A stretch of 64,000 nucleotides of DNA, taken from positions 9,882,560-9,946,559 of the forward strand of contig CM046293.1 in the NCBI GenBank assembly GCA_025267735.1. Reading direction: 5' to 3'. The number at the start of each line of letters is the position of its first letter. Positions within the stretch are counted from its first letter, which is position 1. The notes under the pieces are model-generated. The model ran no database searches, was not told the origin of the DNA, and worked only from the letters and a program-made list of their open reading frames with translations. This document shows positions 25,560 to 37,560 of the stretch, one piece after another. Source of the DNA: Mactra quadrangularis (Eukaryota; Mollusca; Bivalvia; Venerida; Mactridae). A program made the translations under genes and the position numbers.

Positions 25560-25909
25560 GTAATAGTAATATATTGCACAATATTTAATAATACTAAGTC
25601 ATATATTGCAAAATCACGTGTCTTTGTCCCTATTGTTGCATTAATGCATTCTGCTTAATTATTAAAATCAATGCACTGTAATTAAACTACCAAAGGCGAT
25701 TATTTAGGATTTGGGTCAGATAGACAGATAAATGTATCTATTTTGATATGCATGTTTACAATATTGCATACATACAAGTTACATTTATAAACAACACGTA
25801 TCAATTACCCAATAGCCTTATCAAACAAAAAAGAAAACATAAACTATTCTTTTCCATTGTGGTTTTAAAATATTTAATTGAGTGACATATGAAAACACCA
25901 TTATCTAAG

Positions 25910-26283
25910 GCCATGCCAAATTGGAATTCTGTTAAGCGTCAACTCAAATTTGACAAACCTAGGGAGAAAAACAATGCATTATATTTTTCAATGGAATAAC
26001 ATCCTCATAATATGAAACAATGGTCTGAAAAAAATATCAAATGACTAGAGTTTCTTTTCGTAAAATATATATTGTATTAATGATGCGGTTATGATAAATT
26101 GCTTATGACGAATAATGTCGTTGCTGAACACATTTTTCCCTGAGTTAAATTGTCCTATCGAATCCCGGAACATCGGAATTTTTAAAGAAAATTTTGCCAA
26201 CAATTTTGTTTTTTATTTTGATTTAGGACTCTAAAACCTACAACCTACGCGCTCGCGGACGCTTAACGAAATTCCAATATGGC
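25910..26283. mobile_element. Mutator-like non-autonomous transposon (374 bp)
   Basis: The termini share an inverted repeat of about 30 bp: GCCATGCCAAATTGGAATTC on the left, with the right end read inward as GCCATATTGGAATTTCG. Both continue into GTTAAGCGTC. A 10-bp direct repeat ATTATCTAAG lies at 25900-25909 and 26284-26293. A duplication of 9-11 bp with such ends suits Mutator-like elements. The superfamily is inferred. Confidence 0.82.
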
Positions 26284-27457
26284 ATTATCTAAGACAAGAA
26301 TTGATAACAATGAATAAAATGATATTGACAAACTGGAAACATAAAGTACTGACCAATACCGTAGTGGTTTAAGTAATGGAAGTTAAAATGAAATGATTAC
26401 TATTTAAGAATCATAATGAACATGTCGTTCATGAAATATATTAACAAAAAGTTACACTAATAATCTTCTTCACAAATGCTTTCTTCCAGCCAAAAGTATG
26501 AATGCAACAGGGAACGTTTGTATCAGAAATTAACTTTAATTACTGTTGTAGCCTTTGGATAAATAAAGTTTTGTAAGGTTTATGGATCAAATGTGTGACA
26601 GTAACGAGAACAGTTATGGATAAAAAACGTTTCAACATGGAGACATGCTGTCATTTTATTCTTTAAAATGAATATTCAAAGTCATATATTAAAGCAGTTT
26701 AACGGTAGTATGCTTGTTTAGCACGACATTACCCTTAAATAAGGAACATTCAGTATCGATATAAATTTTATGATACAAAATCTTACAAAAATGTATATTT
26801 CCATAATAGTGCAATGTTAAATCTTTAAGTGTATTGCTTGTACGTAGCAAAATAAATATTGTCTTTGATAGTCAACTTGGCTTTTTTAAAATAAACACGG
26901 TTTTGTGAATACAATTGCTGTTTAACATTTAGCTGTTTAATGTCAATTTTATGGTATTGTGACATTGGCAATAAATGGAAATACGTTGGTACAAAACATT
27001 AAAATACGAAGCCTTATACACACTCTTGTTTTATTAGATAACGTGCGATACATGAAAGTAACAACTAACAGGTCAAGGGTCAAGCATGCACATGCATCAG
27101 TATAAGTTATCCGAAAAAAAAGATTTGCCTCCAAACAAATGATACCGTTACCACTCTTTTTAAACGTAATATTCTTAAAGGGTTGAAACTGCAATTGATT
27201 GTTAGCCATATATAAACGTATACGTGATTTACAAGTATGACACGGTAATTTGGTATTTAAATGTAGCCACATTATTATACAAGACAGATGGATATTAAAA
27301 TAAAATGCGCTCTTCCTTTATAAAATGTGAATTAGATTTAACGTTTCTTTAATGCATGCTAAAACAGAAGGCATAAAAAACAAAAATGTGTACGCAAATA
27401 AAACATTTGTTAACGTATTTTAAGTAGTGTCCTGTCTTAATTTTGATTATTATATAG

Positions 27458-27519
27458 GTTTTACTGAATGCTGTAAATTATGTTACTTTGAGAACATACC
27501 AGACATGTTTTGTATGCTA
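27458..27519 (+). CDS. Cysteine-rich exon, cluster 2 (FTECCKLCYFENIPDMFCML)
   Basis: Acceptor TTTGATTATTATATAG|GT and donor ATGCTA|GTATCG bound 62 nt coding 20 residues, FTECCKLCYFENIPDMFCML, ending in phase 0. The next exon at 27983 starts in phase 0 with TCK, so the reading frame continues. The spacing C-x3-C-x9-C is like block G on the other strand (GCKYFCDNHMDQC, C-x3-C-x6-C) and loosely like a PAN/Apple domain. That is inference only. A secreted or extracellular protein would fit. Confidence 0.45.
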
Positions 27520-27945
27520 GTATCGTTTGGATATAAGTTTCACTCTTTTGTCTTGACATTATCCCTTTTAAAAGAGAAACCGCCTTACGAAAACTGCATA
27601 TTTTGGCAACTATGGCACCTTCCACCAGATTATCTTTCAAAATAGCTGCTTTTAAAAAGACGCATTTATTTCTGTAACAATTCAACACAAACTCTTGTGT
27701 TCATTCTAAATATCAATATATATTATTTGTTAAATACTCATTGATGGATTATACGAATGAGTTCTAGTACCATCTTCATTCCCGTCAAAATCTACCTAAA
27801 GTCTTCTTACGCAGCATTAGAATTGTTTAACTTAACTGTCACGTGGCTAATTATTGCTCCGTAGTTGTCTCATGCTGCAAGAATACGCATGGAGCAATAG
27901 TAGAAAACAAATTGTATATTATTGATAAGGGCTACATACACAATA

Positions 27946-27980
27946 CATCATAATATAATATAATATAATATAATATATAT
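27946..27980. repeat. (TAATA)n microsatellite
   Basis: About six tandem copies of a 5-bp A+T unit lie immediately before the splice acceptor of the 27983 exon. Confidence 0.9.
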
Positions 27981-27982
27981 AG

Positions 27983-28077
27983 ACATGTAAAATTAGAAAC
28001 ATCTATCAAAAAGAGTGTAGTGCTGTGAGAAAATGTCAGGGAATGTTTTCTCCACTAATTACCATTGCAATATTAAT
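27983..28077 (+). CDS. Exon alpha, cluster 2 (KECSAVRKCQG)
   Basis: After acceptor TATATATAG|ACA a 95-nt phase reads TCKIRNIYQKECSAVRKCQG and then MFSPLITIAIL. It ends with overhang AT before GTTAAG. The decayed copy at 36.1 kb reads CTAVRKCLG and LLISIVILM in the same positions, so peptide-level similarity is retained between the duplicates. The AT overhang joins the single G at the start of the 29409 exon to make ATG, so the phases agree. Confidence 0.5.
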
Positions 28078-29408
28078 GTTAAGTTGTATATTTATTTCCA
28101 GACGGTTATATGTTTCTTTCATTTTATGAGACAACTTATTTTGATAATTAGTAATTTGAAATTAATTATCTAGTTATTCTTTATGAACTGCATCTTAGAG
28201 TGTTAATTTGTTATATGCGATTATAATATTATGATTGATTAATAGATGAGATTTCACACATTTAAATAAAGCATGTACGCATGTACAATGGGAGGGTATG
28301 TAACGAGTTTTTAATGACAGTAGGCTGTATCATGGCTACATGATCCTTTTGGTTTTAAGATTATCCATTTCATCTTCATGTTGACACGTTGTATTTTCAA
28401 CTTAAACCTTAATTGTAAAATAATTTGATATGCTCACTCCTCAACAAAAATTGTTTTAATAGCGATATTATGCTGAAAAAATACTCAGTGTAGCATTTGA
28501 AATCCAGACAAACTATTAACATTGTCTATGTTGAATAAATAAAAGTCGTTATTTGTTTACCCACCCATTGTTAAATTTCTTGAAGAAAGCTGTATATTCA
28601 AACAGACTTGTTTAAGTATATCGTCTAGCAGAGATTACAGATATCATTCGGAGAATCTTAGTTTTTTTATCGTTTTATCGTATCTACGTCATCTATCATA
28701 TTTCAATTGAATATATTAAAGTCAAATGAATGCAAATGAGATAAAAGTGCATACGTTTAATGCAATCACGACATCTTGTTTTAAAACTGCCATCATGACA
28801 TTGGCAATTTAAAATGAAAACAAACAAACAATTGTTTCTGGCATCAAAAACATGCTTTGGCAATCCGTGCCTTAAGTCCATTTATGAACAACACGTAGAG
28901 CATAAAACTGTTTTTACCCTTGAACAAGAAACTTCAATGATGCCCGTTGCCTTAGGATGAAATCACACCGGATTGGCATTATACGGAATTAAATAACGCT
29001 GGAGAGTTCATGTCGTGGCAAAACATCAAAATTGGTGACATAAATGACATCTCGTAACCCTAGTGTTAAATGTGGTCGATTATAAAAATGTTCATGTTAA
29101 TACCAACATGTTAAATATTTTATTAGAACAAAAACCTTCATGTTTAAAGAAAATTCACATTTGAGTTTTATACAGTTCAGCAAGTTAACAACAAAATTAA
29201 CACAAACGATGATGCCTTGTACGAATCGAGGCAAATTTAAAATAGTTAAACCTTATAGTAATAATATATTCAATTATGTTTATAACAATGTAATTTGATT
29301 AATGTTTGGTGTTTGATATAATGTGAAAATACTAACTACATCGTCTTTGTTGAACGAATAAAAGTCGCTTATATATTGCCATTTTCATAGTCAACACTTC
29401 TTTAGAAG

Positions 29409-29476
29409 GCTGAAAATTAAATGCGTTTCCTACGAATCGTCAATCAAATATAGCAAATTCAATTCAGGCATTCAAT
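29409..29476 (+). CDS. Exon beta-2, cluster 2 (IKCVSYESSIKYSKFNSG)
   Basis: Acceptor CACTTCTTTAGAAG|G opens a frame reading LKIKCVSYESSIKYSKFNSG. A weak donor TCAAT|GTTTTA lies at the end, and the frame stays open beyond it as QCFIIS. A tandem paralogue at 30385 has the same phase and motif (KF.EFNSG.QCFII). A third, decayed copy may lie at about 28.58 kb (CTTGAAG|AAAGCTG). Flanking intron-like sequence is also shared, which shows local duplication of this exon. Confidence 0.48.
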
Positions 29477-29684
29477 GTTTTATCATATCAATTTTATTTA
29501 TCAAATTCTATTCGAAAGTATTGATAGCTTATATTATCTTTAAATGAGACATTTATTCAAATTGTCTTGAAATTAAAAATAAACGAGGATTTGTAATGCA
29601 ACAAATCATTTCAGTGATTAACTGTCAGCTTTATTACATTGTGCATTTAAAATTGAATCATTTTTACAGAATTAACCCTTCATG

Positions 29685-30087
29685 CAATCTCCGTAAACAG
29701 AGATCCTGTTCTACTCGCGTTGTCGTACTGGATCTCTACTTAGTCAATGCAAGGTCACGTCGAGATGAACTTTGTGTCGACCAATTAATGCGTAGCTTTC
29801 ATCTAGACGAAAACACTATTAATCACATTTTGATTTCGTAATTTCTATTTTTAGACCAAGGTTTGCATGCTAATTTAACAGCGGTATTATTCACAGTCTG
29901 CGATTGGGTGGCTCATTTCAAATGGCGTGACGTAGACGATGTAAACAAGTTACGTATCATAATAATTTCGTCATGAATATTATGATGAGAAAAGGTCACC
30001 TGAACGTGACCTTCGTTTGGAAAATGCCAGATCTAAATTAGCGAGTATGCGAGCGGTAAAAATTTAGATCGGGTTTTATTCAGATTG
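29685..30087. mobile_element. Mutator-like MITE with terminal hairpins, copy 1 (403 bp)
   Basis: Ends CAATCT and AGATTG are flanked by a perfect 9-bp duplication CCCTTCATG (29676-29684, 30088-30096). Near the left end AGAGATCC and GGATCTCT can form a hairpin. Near the right end GATCTAAATT and AATTTAGATC form another. Copy 2 at 38.6 kb is about 85% identical. It has no coding capacity; the 81-codon frame overlapping its left part is chance. Confidence 0.9.
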
Positions 30088-30384
30088 CCCTTCATGTAGC
30101 TCACTCACATTTATTTTGGGCGAATAAACATGTAACCATATGCAGATGATATTTCTTGTTGGTAAAAAATTGTAAATTCCATTATACCGAATTTGAACCA
30201 ATTGGACTGAGACATATTGTAAAATGAATTATCATATTGATATTAAATTTTGCATACCCTTAGGTTAAAAGCGATAATTAACTTAAATGTATTTCATATT
30301 TAAAAACTACGGCCTAACTCGTTTGATGAACAAACCGAAGTTGATGATATATTGCATGTTCCACACATTGTTAAAACTCTTAAG

Positions 30385-30449
30385 AAATATGAAATGCAAT
30401 CTGAACAAATCGTCAAGCAAATTTAGCGAATTCAATTCCGGGAATCAAT
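30385..30449 (+). CDS. Exon beta-3, cluster 2 (MKCNLNKSSSKFSEFNSG)
   Basis: A tandem paralogue of the 29409 exon about 975 bp downstream. Acceptor AACTCTTAAG|A starts the same phase and the frame reads NMKCNLNKSSSKFSEFNSG. The possible donor TCAAT|GTTTTA sits at the same place. Downstream sequence (GAATGAGACATTTATTCAGA) is shared with 29.56 kb and 36.78 kb. Confidence 0.45.
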
Positions 30450-30793
30450 GTTTTATCATAACAATGTCGTTTATCAAATAACATTTGAATCTATTGATGT
30501 CATATATTAGCTTGGAATGAGACATTTATTCAGATTGTCTTGATATTAAAACTTGAAGATAACAGTTTTTACACAACCAATCACATGCAATGATTTACAT
30601 TAGTTTTGATTTTCAAGGTTTCTTCTCCGTGGGATGTATTGTTGTATAAATTGATGACAGATATACTTCACTGTGAATATGAAAAGGAAATATTTTACCA
30701 AATCAACACTTCATGTATAGCTTGTATAAATTCGTCCTGTACGAATACATATACAAATTTGTGTCGTTACTAACACTAAAGTACTTGTAAGTT

Positions 30794-31085
30794 AGTAGCA
30801 CGCAAGTCTACTCATCGAGGGATCGTGGGTTGGATTCCCGGACGGGGTATATTTTCATGGAGCTTGGTCATGAAATAATTTATACGGCCATTCTCCCTCC
30901 TACCTATGATTCTTAATTATGAAGGTATGTAGGGCAGTTTGTCAGTCACTGACGAAAGTATGTTGTTGGTTAACAGCTAAATCCATAGATTTGGCCTTTC
31001 CAGGAGGAGTGAGTAGGTTGACTGACCGCTGTTATATGACCTATATGTGTTGCTACGGCGTTTAACCCAACAAAACAAACAAACA
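30794..31085 (+). mobile_element. SINE family B, truncated inside the A box
   Basis: It begins at AGTAGCACGCAAGTCTAC, carries a B-box with one change (GGTTGGATTCC) and then has the full family B body to GCTACGGCGTTTAACCC and an (AAAC)n tail. Near-perfect 12-bp target-site duplication TACTTGTAAGTT/TACTTGTGAGTT lies at 30782-30793 and 31086-31097. Confidence 0.92.
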
Positions 31086-31930
31086 TACTTGTGAGTTTGA
31101 TCTAGCTTTCTTAATGATGTATACCTTTTTTATCGGACCATCGACTGTGGTATCATAAAGGAACGTTGTTCCATATCAACCAATGTATACATTAAATCAT
31201 TTTGTTCTCAACTAAATACAATTTTGCTAATAGTTTCAGAACGTTGGTCTCTGCAAAACAATAATATATAAAAATTATATGGAATCGATTTTTATTTATA
31301 TTTGTTTATATTTTATAATTGTTTACTTATTAAGTTTTGATATCTTGCACGATGTGTACTAAAAGTACGTATTATTTAAATAAGTACTTACTTGAATCGC
31401 AAGTATAATAAACATTTAAGGAATGCTAAAGTACATATCAGAGTGATCTAAATAAAATCAGCTATGCGATATTTCGAAATTCCTTCGTTAGTTTTATTTT
31501 CTAATTTAATCAATCAGACAGTCAGAATGATATAAATAATTCATTTTCTAAAACATTTGCGACATATCTCGTATTTCCTTGTGTACTTTAAGCTGCTTAA
31601 GATCTTTTATACCAAAACTAGAATATTAGTGCGTTTTTATTCAATCTAAGCGAATCTTATATTGTTATGCAGTTACGAAACATCTTTGTAATTGTGTCAA
31701 TAGGACGTATATGCTGTGTTTTGTCTTTTTTGTCATCTCAACTATATGCACACAATATTTCGTATTTGTTTTATGCGTGTAACTTGCTTATTTAAACGTA
31801 CTAATTGTCTAAATGAACCAAATAAAGTATAAAGGATGATAGTAACTCAAGGGAATTCATGACAAGCTAATATTCAATATGGACTATGAATATACATGTA
31901 CATGCAATCGTTGTTTTTACATTAATTATA
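31086..31930. other. A+T-rich non-coding stretch
   Basis: No splice-supported exon or repeat is seen between the SINE and the palindrome. Confidence 0.5.
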
Positions 31931-32092
31931 GGTTATTATTCATTTTACTGTACAATACGGAAATATATTTGGACGAGTACACAGCTTGGAAAGTCATATT
32001 TGGACGAGCCGATAGGCGAGTCCAATATGACTTTTCAAGCTGTGTTCGAGTCCAAATATATTCCGTATTGTATAGTAAAATGAATAATAACC
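31931..32092. repeat. 162-bp near-perfect palindrome (foldback element)
   Basis: Arms of about 75 bp start GGTTATTATTCATTTTACTG and end CAGTAAAATGAATAATAACC with one mismatch there. They meet at a short loop around GCCGATAGGC. Identity between the arms is above 90%. The repeated box ATATTTGGACGAG occurs twice per arm. No convincing target-site duplication is visible. A foldback MITE or a hairpin-RNA source are the main options. The 65- and 82-codon frames across it are by-products. Confidence 0.9.
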
Positions 32093-32202
32093 TTTTTATT
32101 ATATATCTTCTGTATTCTTTGAAATAATCATCATCATTTGATCGTTAAAGATTAAAATCGGAAACCAAACTAGCATCGTTTAGTGCACATGTATACCCAA
32201 CT

Positions 32203-32253
32203 GTCCAATACGAAAATAATATATTTTGGATCCAATACGGGAATATATTGGAC
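32203..32253. repeat. Small palindromic relative of the 31.9-kb foldback
   Basis: GTCCAATA and TATTGGAC bound 51 bp, and the interior CCAATACGGGAATATATTGG shares the boxes of the large palindrome 110 bp away. It is probably a solo or decayed piece of the same element. Confidence 0.6.
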
Positions 32254-34040
32254 GGTCACGTGGTACAAATGCAGATTGTCGATTGGTTAGATTTATTAGA
32301 TATATAATAATATGGTCTATAACATTTTTAGAGAATTGTAGCTAATTTGATAATAATTGATTAGAAAGTTGTAGTTAAGATGCTTCAAATTAACACTATT
32401 CGTACATCATAGTTCATCGCTTGTGTTGCACATCATGTCACATTGGTCTTGATTTCAACGACATTAATCAAACCCATGTCAACGTTCTTTGGCACTGTGT
32501 TTACAGTGGTCACTTTCCCTTTAAATTGACTCGATATATGTGTTTGTTAAGGTATGTTAAAGTAAACTATATATAATATTCTGCACCTAAATATTTTCTT
32601 TTTAACTGGTAGTTTTGATAGTGTTCAATGCTATGCAATTATTAAATCAAATCACATAAAGCATGAATGTAATCTTATGTGACATTTGCAACAAAAATAC
32701 ACAAACAAATGTCAATAATAAATGCAATTTACTACTGTGTAACAAAACAATATGTGCTAGTGTGCAGTTAGTAATCCCAAAGGTTCAAAACTCTGGAAAA
32801 TGTCGCCTTAAATTTCTCCATATTTTAAATGTGTTGATACAAAAAAAACTGCATGATGTTCTGATTTGATTATAGCATACATTTTACCAGATTTCAATAA
32901 AATTACGTCCGTAATCAGCTGGTCCTGCAATTACAATAAGTCCTAGAACACAACGAATATAGTGTTGATAAAGCACAATGTCTAGGCGTATAATTAACAG
33001 ACTAATATTGAAACATGTTAAGGAGCTTTAGTCTTGGTGCAAGTTGTAATTTAATTTGTTAAAACATATCCACGTCTACAGAATATGATATTTTAGACAT
33101 ATTACTATAAGACTTTATGGAAAGGATATCAAGTGTCTCTGTTGTACCTTGGGTATTAGTAATCTAGCATAAACTTGATTTCGATTTAGACGTGTAAGGA
33201 AAAATGTCTATGGATAGTACTAAAATTACTATTCGAATTTGCTTGCTTAAAGTTGCTAAGTGTTACTGTCTAGTTCACTCTTAGCCTGAAACAGATAAGT
33301 CTGTATTTCACTCACACTGTAAAAGAAAGTATCAACTATGTTAGGAGGTCAATGATATACGTTTTAAGAACATGTTTTGTTGTTTAGATAAAATGTATTA
33401 GTTATATCATACATCATTATAATGTGTCTATGTAAAGGTATGTCTGGATGCTTATGACAAAAGTAATTTTATACATCTGTGACGCTGAATTGCGATTGAG
33501 AAAACACAAATAACAAAATAAGTAAAAGTACTGATTGACAAATGTTTGATATCTAATAATTGAAAATATACTTGACAAGTTTTAAAATTTCTATTCAGAA
33601 ATTGAAGACGTTTATCATATCAATACATGTATATTATATCGAATTTCATTTAAATATATTGATGAAATATATTTGATGCAAAATTTATGCTTTGCCGTAA
33701 CTTGAGTGAGTGTTTCTGTTTCACAAAAGCTAGTTCATGCACATTATACGCACGTGGCAAAATACAATGAAGAACAATGTTTCACTAGAATAAAATAAGG
33801 TCTCATTCAATATTAACTAAGATTAGGTTCAATAAGTTTAAAACGTTTTAAAAAAAGTTACCAGCAGAATAGTCGGTTCCAAAGTTTAAATTAAGATGCA
33901 ATAACTAGTCACTGTTTTTTATTCAAATTAAAACGTAGTTCTTAATGTTATATATGTGATGCACGGTTACCGAAATCACCAATTAAACATAAATTCATAT
34001 CTAAAATGGCACCAACTGACTGCTGATTGTTTAGTTTTGT
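32254..34040. other. A+T-rich non-coding stretch
   Basis: Only chance frames occur (maximum 68 codons at 32663). Nothing else is supported. Confidence 0.5.
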
Positions 34041-34052
34041 TTTATATGTAGA

Positions 34053-34109
34053 CCTAGGGACGCTTGTAGTTCAGATCTGTATCATGATTTAATGTTTTAA
34101 CGTTTGTAC
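34053..34109 (+). pseudogene. Exon gamma-like block, cluster 2 (RPRDACSSD)
   Basis: Following TTTTATATGTAG the sequence reads CRPRDACSSDLYHDLM and soon stops. The copy at 37.57 kb reads SRPRVACSSN after a stronger acceptor. Changes between the two include GCC/GCT and AGC/AGT, which are synonymous in this frame. Whether either copy is used is unknown. Confidence 0.32.
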
Positions 34110-34695
34110 CGTTTTAAAGCAATAACTTAGCTTCTTGATCATTGAGTTTAAATCATGAAATATTACATTGCGTCAGATTGTGTAGTACATAAATTCATAA
34201 TTAAAACCAAAGATCTTTGGATAAGATAAAATTGTATGTGAAATATTGTATTTCGAACAGTATAAATGATACAAGTTATAAGTTTTACATATAAATATTG
34301 TATTGTAAAATTTTGTATTGTAAGTATTTATTTTAATGGGCAAACCAACGCATGGCCTATCATACGACGGTATTTAAAATGTATTTGTTTAAAGTCAATG
34401 CTAGCATGTTAAACAATTATTCACCGTGTGTATGACATATATGCATCAATTTTACAGTATATGCTTGTCAAGTTCTAAGGCTGTCTTTGTTATTAAACTT
34501 CTTGCGGATTCACAGTAGAGCAATTACAAGTTCGAATCATTGTTTTGTATTAAACGTAACTAAACGGCTGTGTAATATCTAAGTCAGTTCAGTCGATCCT
34601 CTATGACCATAGTTGACAACGACGTATCTTTTAGAAATATTTGCAAACAAAATTTTGAATTTACAATTCACCAACTAGGTATATCTACAAACATA

Positions 34696-35058
34696 CAGTA
34701 CCCACCAAAAGTTAGGAGAAACTCTTTCTTTGTATGCCTACTGAATAGCTTTATCTAAATTTTCATCCCTTTTTTTAAATGCTTTAATTTTAGTTTTACT
34801 TTATTTTTTGGTTATCATTATACTTATAACTGAGACTACTATAATAGCTTAAATTATGTTATGAAAAAATACAATTAACATGGTTTTGGAGGCTTTAGGG
34901 TATCAGATGCTGAATATTAAAATTGTGCTGCGTTAATGAAATTTGTTTTCATCTTATCACTAACCATACTTAAGTATTAAAATATTGACTCCACAAAAAT
35001 ACTGAAATTCAAGAATTATAGTAAATTTATTTTGTCTCCAAACTTTTGGTCGGTACTG
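34696..35058. mobile_element. Tc1/mariner-type MITE (363 bp)
   Basis: Inverted ends CAGTACCCACCAAAAGTT and, inward from the right, CAGTACCGACCAAAAGTTTG are flanked by TA on both sides (34694-34695, 35059-35060). These are typical mariner-like ends. The interior is A+T-rich with no transposase, so it is non-autonomous. Confidence 0.93.
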
Positions 35059-35431
35059 TATTTGCCTCTCTACATATATATTAAAATACATGACTTGTCT
35101 CAAAAGTAATATAATTTGAAGGTAGATGCAATTTTATGTATAAAAGGAAATCAGATTTGCATACTGAACTGGAGCAGTTTCTTGTAAATTGCACTTGTTT
35201 CGCTGTATCAGACGAATGCAAATTTAAAACTAATAAACTATGTTTTATCTACGTAAAGTGAATCTAAGATTTGGTTCGAAAAAATCTAGACCGACCATTG
35301 AGGAAAGAGACATACAAATAAAATGTTTTTTATTGAAAGAATCGTGAAATATCCCTTTAGCTTCATTGTACATTGTTGTTTCTTGATCACCCGCTCTTTG
35401 AAAATATGAAGATCCTTTAAGCAAGGCTGTA

Positions 35432-35820
35432 TTAGATGCATTCTCCAGCCAGCAAATGACTTTGAGTTACTGTCGAACGTATACACATTATATTCATTGA
35501 GTTTAATAGTTCGAGCTGCTGACGTAGAAAAACGCTCAAATGGCGAAGTTTGGCGATAACTAGTTCCAAGTAAAGCTGGTTGCATGGGTCAATCACCGGA
35601 CTGGTCTGTCTGATTATTGTACTTGTATTGCGCTGCTGTCGTGGAAGAACAATAAATTGGCGATTCCTGATGAAGGTCCTGGGTTCAACGCTGTAGGTTA
35701 AATCTTTAACGACAATTACAATTAAATCCATCGTAGAAAAATATGTTGGCAGCTTCTTGCAGAATGGTAAGCATGTTTGGCGAGTAAAAGTTCCAAGTAA
35801 AACTAGCTTCATGAGTGGAC
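35432..35820 (-). repeat. Diverged 227-bp direct duplication with open frames
   Basis: On the minus strand the segment starting CATGAAGCTAGTTTTACTTG (35.81 kb) recurs at 35.58 kb as CATGCAACCAGCTTTACTTG, followed in both by TCGCCAAAC and TTTTTCTACG. The first copy reads VLLGTFTRQTCLPFCKKLPT in a 126-codon frame. The second reads ALLGTSYRQTSPFERFST in a different phase of that frame. A possible AATAAA lies downstream at about 35.33 kb. This may be a decayed coding repeat, or non-coding sequence with chance frames. Confidence 0.4.
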
Positions 35821-36095
35821 TCTCTGATTAGTGTATTCAATTGAATTAAGTTTAATATGAGTTCTTCTTTGCTGTTTTTACGAGAAAAACATTCACTTAT
35901 TAACTTTATACCGGTTAATATTGTAGTTTATTTATTAGTACGATAGTATAGATTCAAGTTTGTGATATGATTACATTAAAATGATTACGCCTTACTGCAT
36001 ACAAGTGTAATATTGCCGAAACACAAAATTACTTATTTTAATCAATTGCAATATACATGTATTAAATAATAATAAGGAAATGTCACATAACCAAT

Positions 36096-36173
36096 ATATG
36101 TCGTGACGGTATGTACTGCTGTGAGAAAATGCCTCGGCAATGCATCACTACTAATTTCCATTGTTATATTAAT
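36096..36173 (+). pseudogene. Decayed exon alpha, second copy of cluster 2
   Basis: It reads VCTAVRKCLGNASLLISIVI and then LM, matching ECSAVRKCQG at 27983-28077. The donor AT|GT of the first copy is AT|GC here and the frame stops soon after. Downstream order (beta-like at 36.6 kb, gamma at 37.6 kb) matches the first copy. Confidence 0.45.
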
Positions 36174-36619
36174 GCTACAATGTTAATATATTACGATGGT
36201 AGTAGATGCTTTCTTAATTTATAAGATAACTTATTCGATACAGATCCAATATTCTGTGTACACGTGATAACCTGCGCTTTGCTCAGAATTTTGTCTAAAT
36301 TGCTTTGCTGCAATTTGATTACTGCATATTGGTGACAATTCCATGATTGAGAGGAAGTTGCAGGCATATTTATAGACGTGATGCCTGCTTCCTGTATTGA
36401 AAAATACTGTGATGTTTGCACATATAATTACGTAACGTGTTTCCCGGCTGCATGTCTTAAATGTCCTAATTGAATTCTATTGTACAACTTTTAACATATA
36501 CACTGTAATGTCAACCTTAATATTTGATATTCCATTAAATATGATATGCAATGGAACATAAATAACATTGTTTTGTTGAAGTAAGAACTTTCATTCATGG
36601 CTATTTTAATTGTAATTAA

Positions 36620-36690
36620 ATATCTAAGGACAACTGCACTTGAAATGTCACAATTTGAAACCAAGTACAATTTTTGCATAATAGACACAT
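36620..36690 (+). pseudogene. Decayed exon beta, second copy of cluster 2
   Basis: The frame reads TALEMSQFETKYNFCII and aligns with SSIKYSKFNSGIQCFII at 29.4 kb. The alignment is confirmed by the downstream flank at 36.77-36.85 kb (GGAATGAGACATTTATACAG), which matches 30.5 kb. No acceptor is retained. Confidence 0.35.
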
Positions 36691-37560
36691 TCAGTTATTT
36701 AATGCTGTTGTTTTTACAAATCAATATTTGCTATCAACTTTCTTCTGAATCCCGCGACGACATACGTCAATTTGGAATGAGACATTTATACAGAATGTTT
36801 TGATATTGACAAATGATAGGAACTTTTACACATATCCAATTCCACAAAATGATGAGCATAAGCGTTGCATTCATTGAAATCAATGTTGTGTGTACGTTTG
36901 TTGAATGCCAGAATCGTGTGTGTGTTTTAAAAATAAATAAATATCACTGCGTAAATGACAAAAGAGTGCAAATTGGCTCCATAAGAATTATTGGAAAAAA
37001 CCGGTTCGTCTATCCATTTGTTTATTTTATTACACTATTATTATATTTGTTTTGTAGTATGATATTGTGGTTATTACATGCGTTTGTCGTGAATGTTTGA
37101 TCTTTGTTATCGATATTGTAAATAGCTAAACGTATCGTAAATGCCGTTAGTGCAAAGTAAATTGTTGTGCATTACAAATGCTGATCAGTCTGTAAAAGGT
37201 TTCATTTGTATCTAGAAGGTAAATACAAATATGATATGCCGCATTGAGCTTTACGAAGAACATGTTTAAAGTCCGTCGTGGAAATGGTATTTGAAGAGGT
37301 ATCATGATATTTCAATCGATATTATTTTACTACAATAATTTATCATAATTATATTAATATTATTCTGTTCACTACAAATTCCTAATTAGAAATTGAATCA
37401 GAACAGTCCATGATAATGGTAACTTCAACAGTTGCTGCTAATTTACATCAACACAGAGTTAAACGTTATGAGATACATGGTAAATAAATCACTAATCTTA
37501 TATCAATTAGAGATCTAGAATGGCTCCTATGTAGATGATGTATGTTTGGTTTTGTTTCAG

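Noticed and set aside
29596..29841. 81-codon plus-strand frame
   Set aside because: It crosses the left target duplication and runs into the Mutator-like MITE, and is not kept in the 38.6-kb copy.
31879..32127. 65- and 82-codon frames
   Set aside because: They run across the palindrome, so peptide-like features are reflections of the arms.
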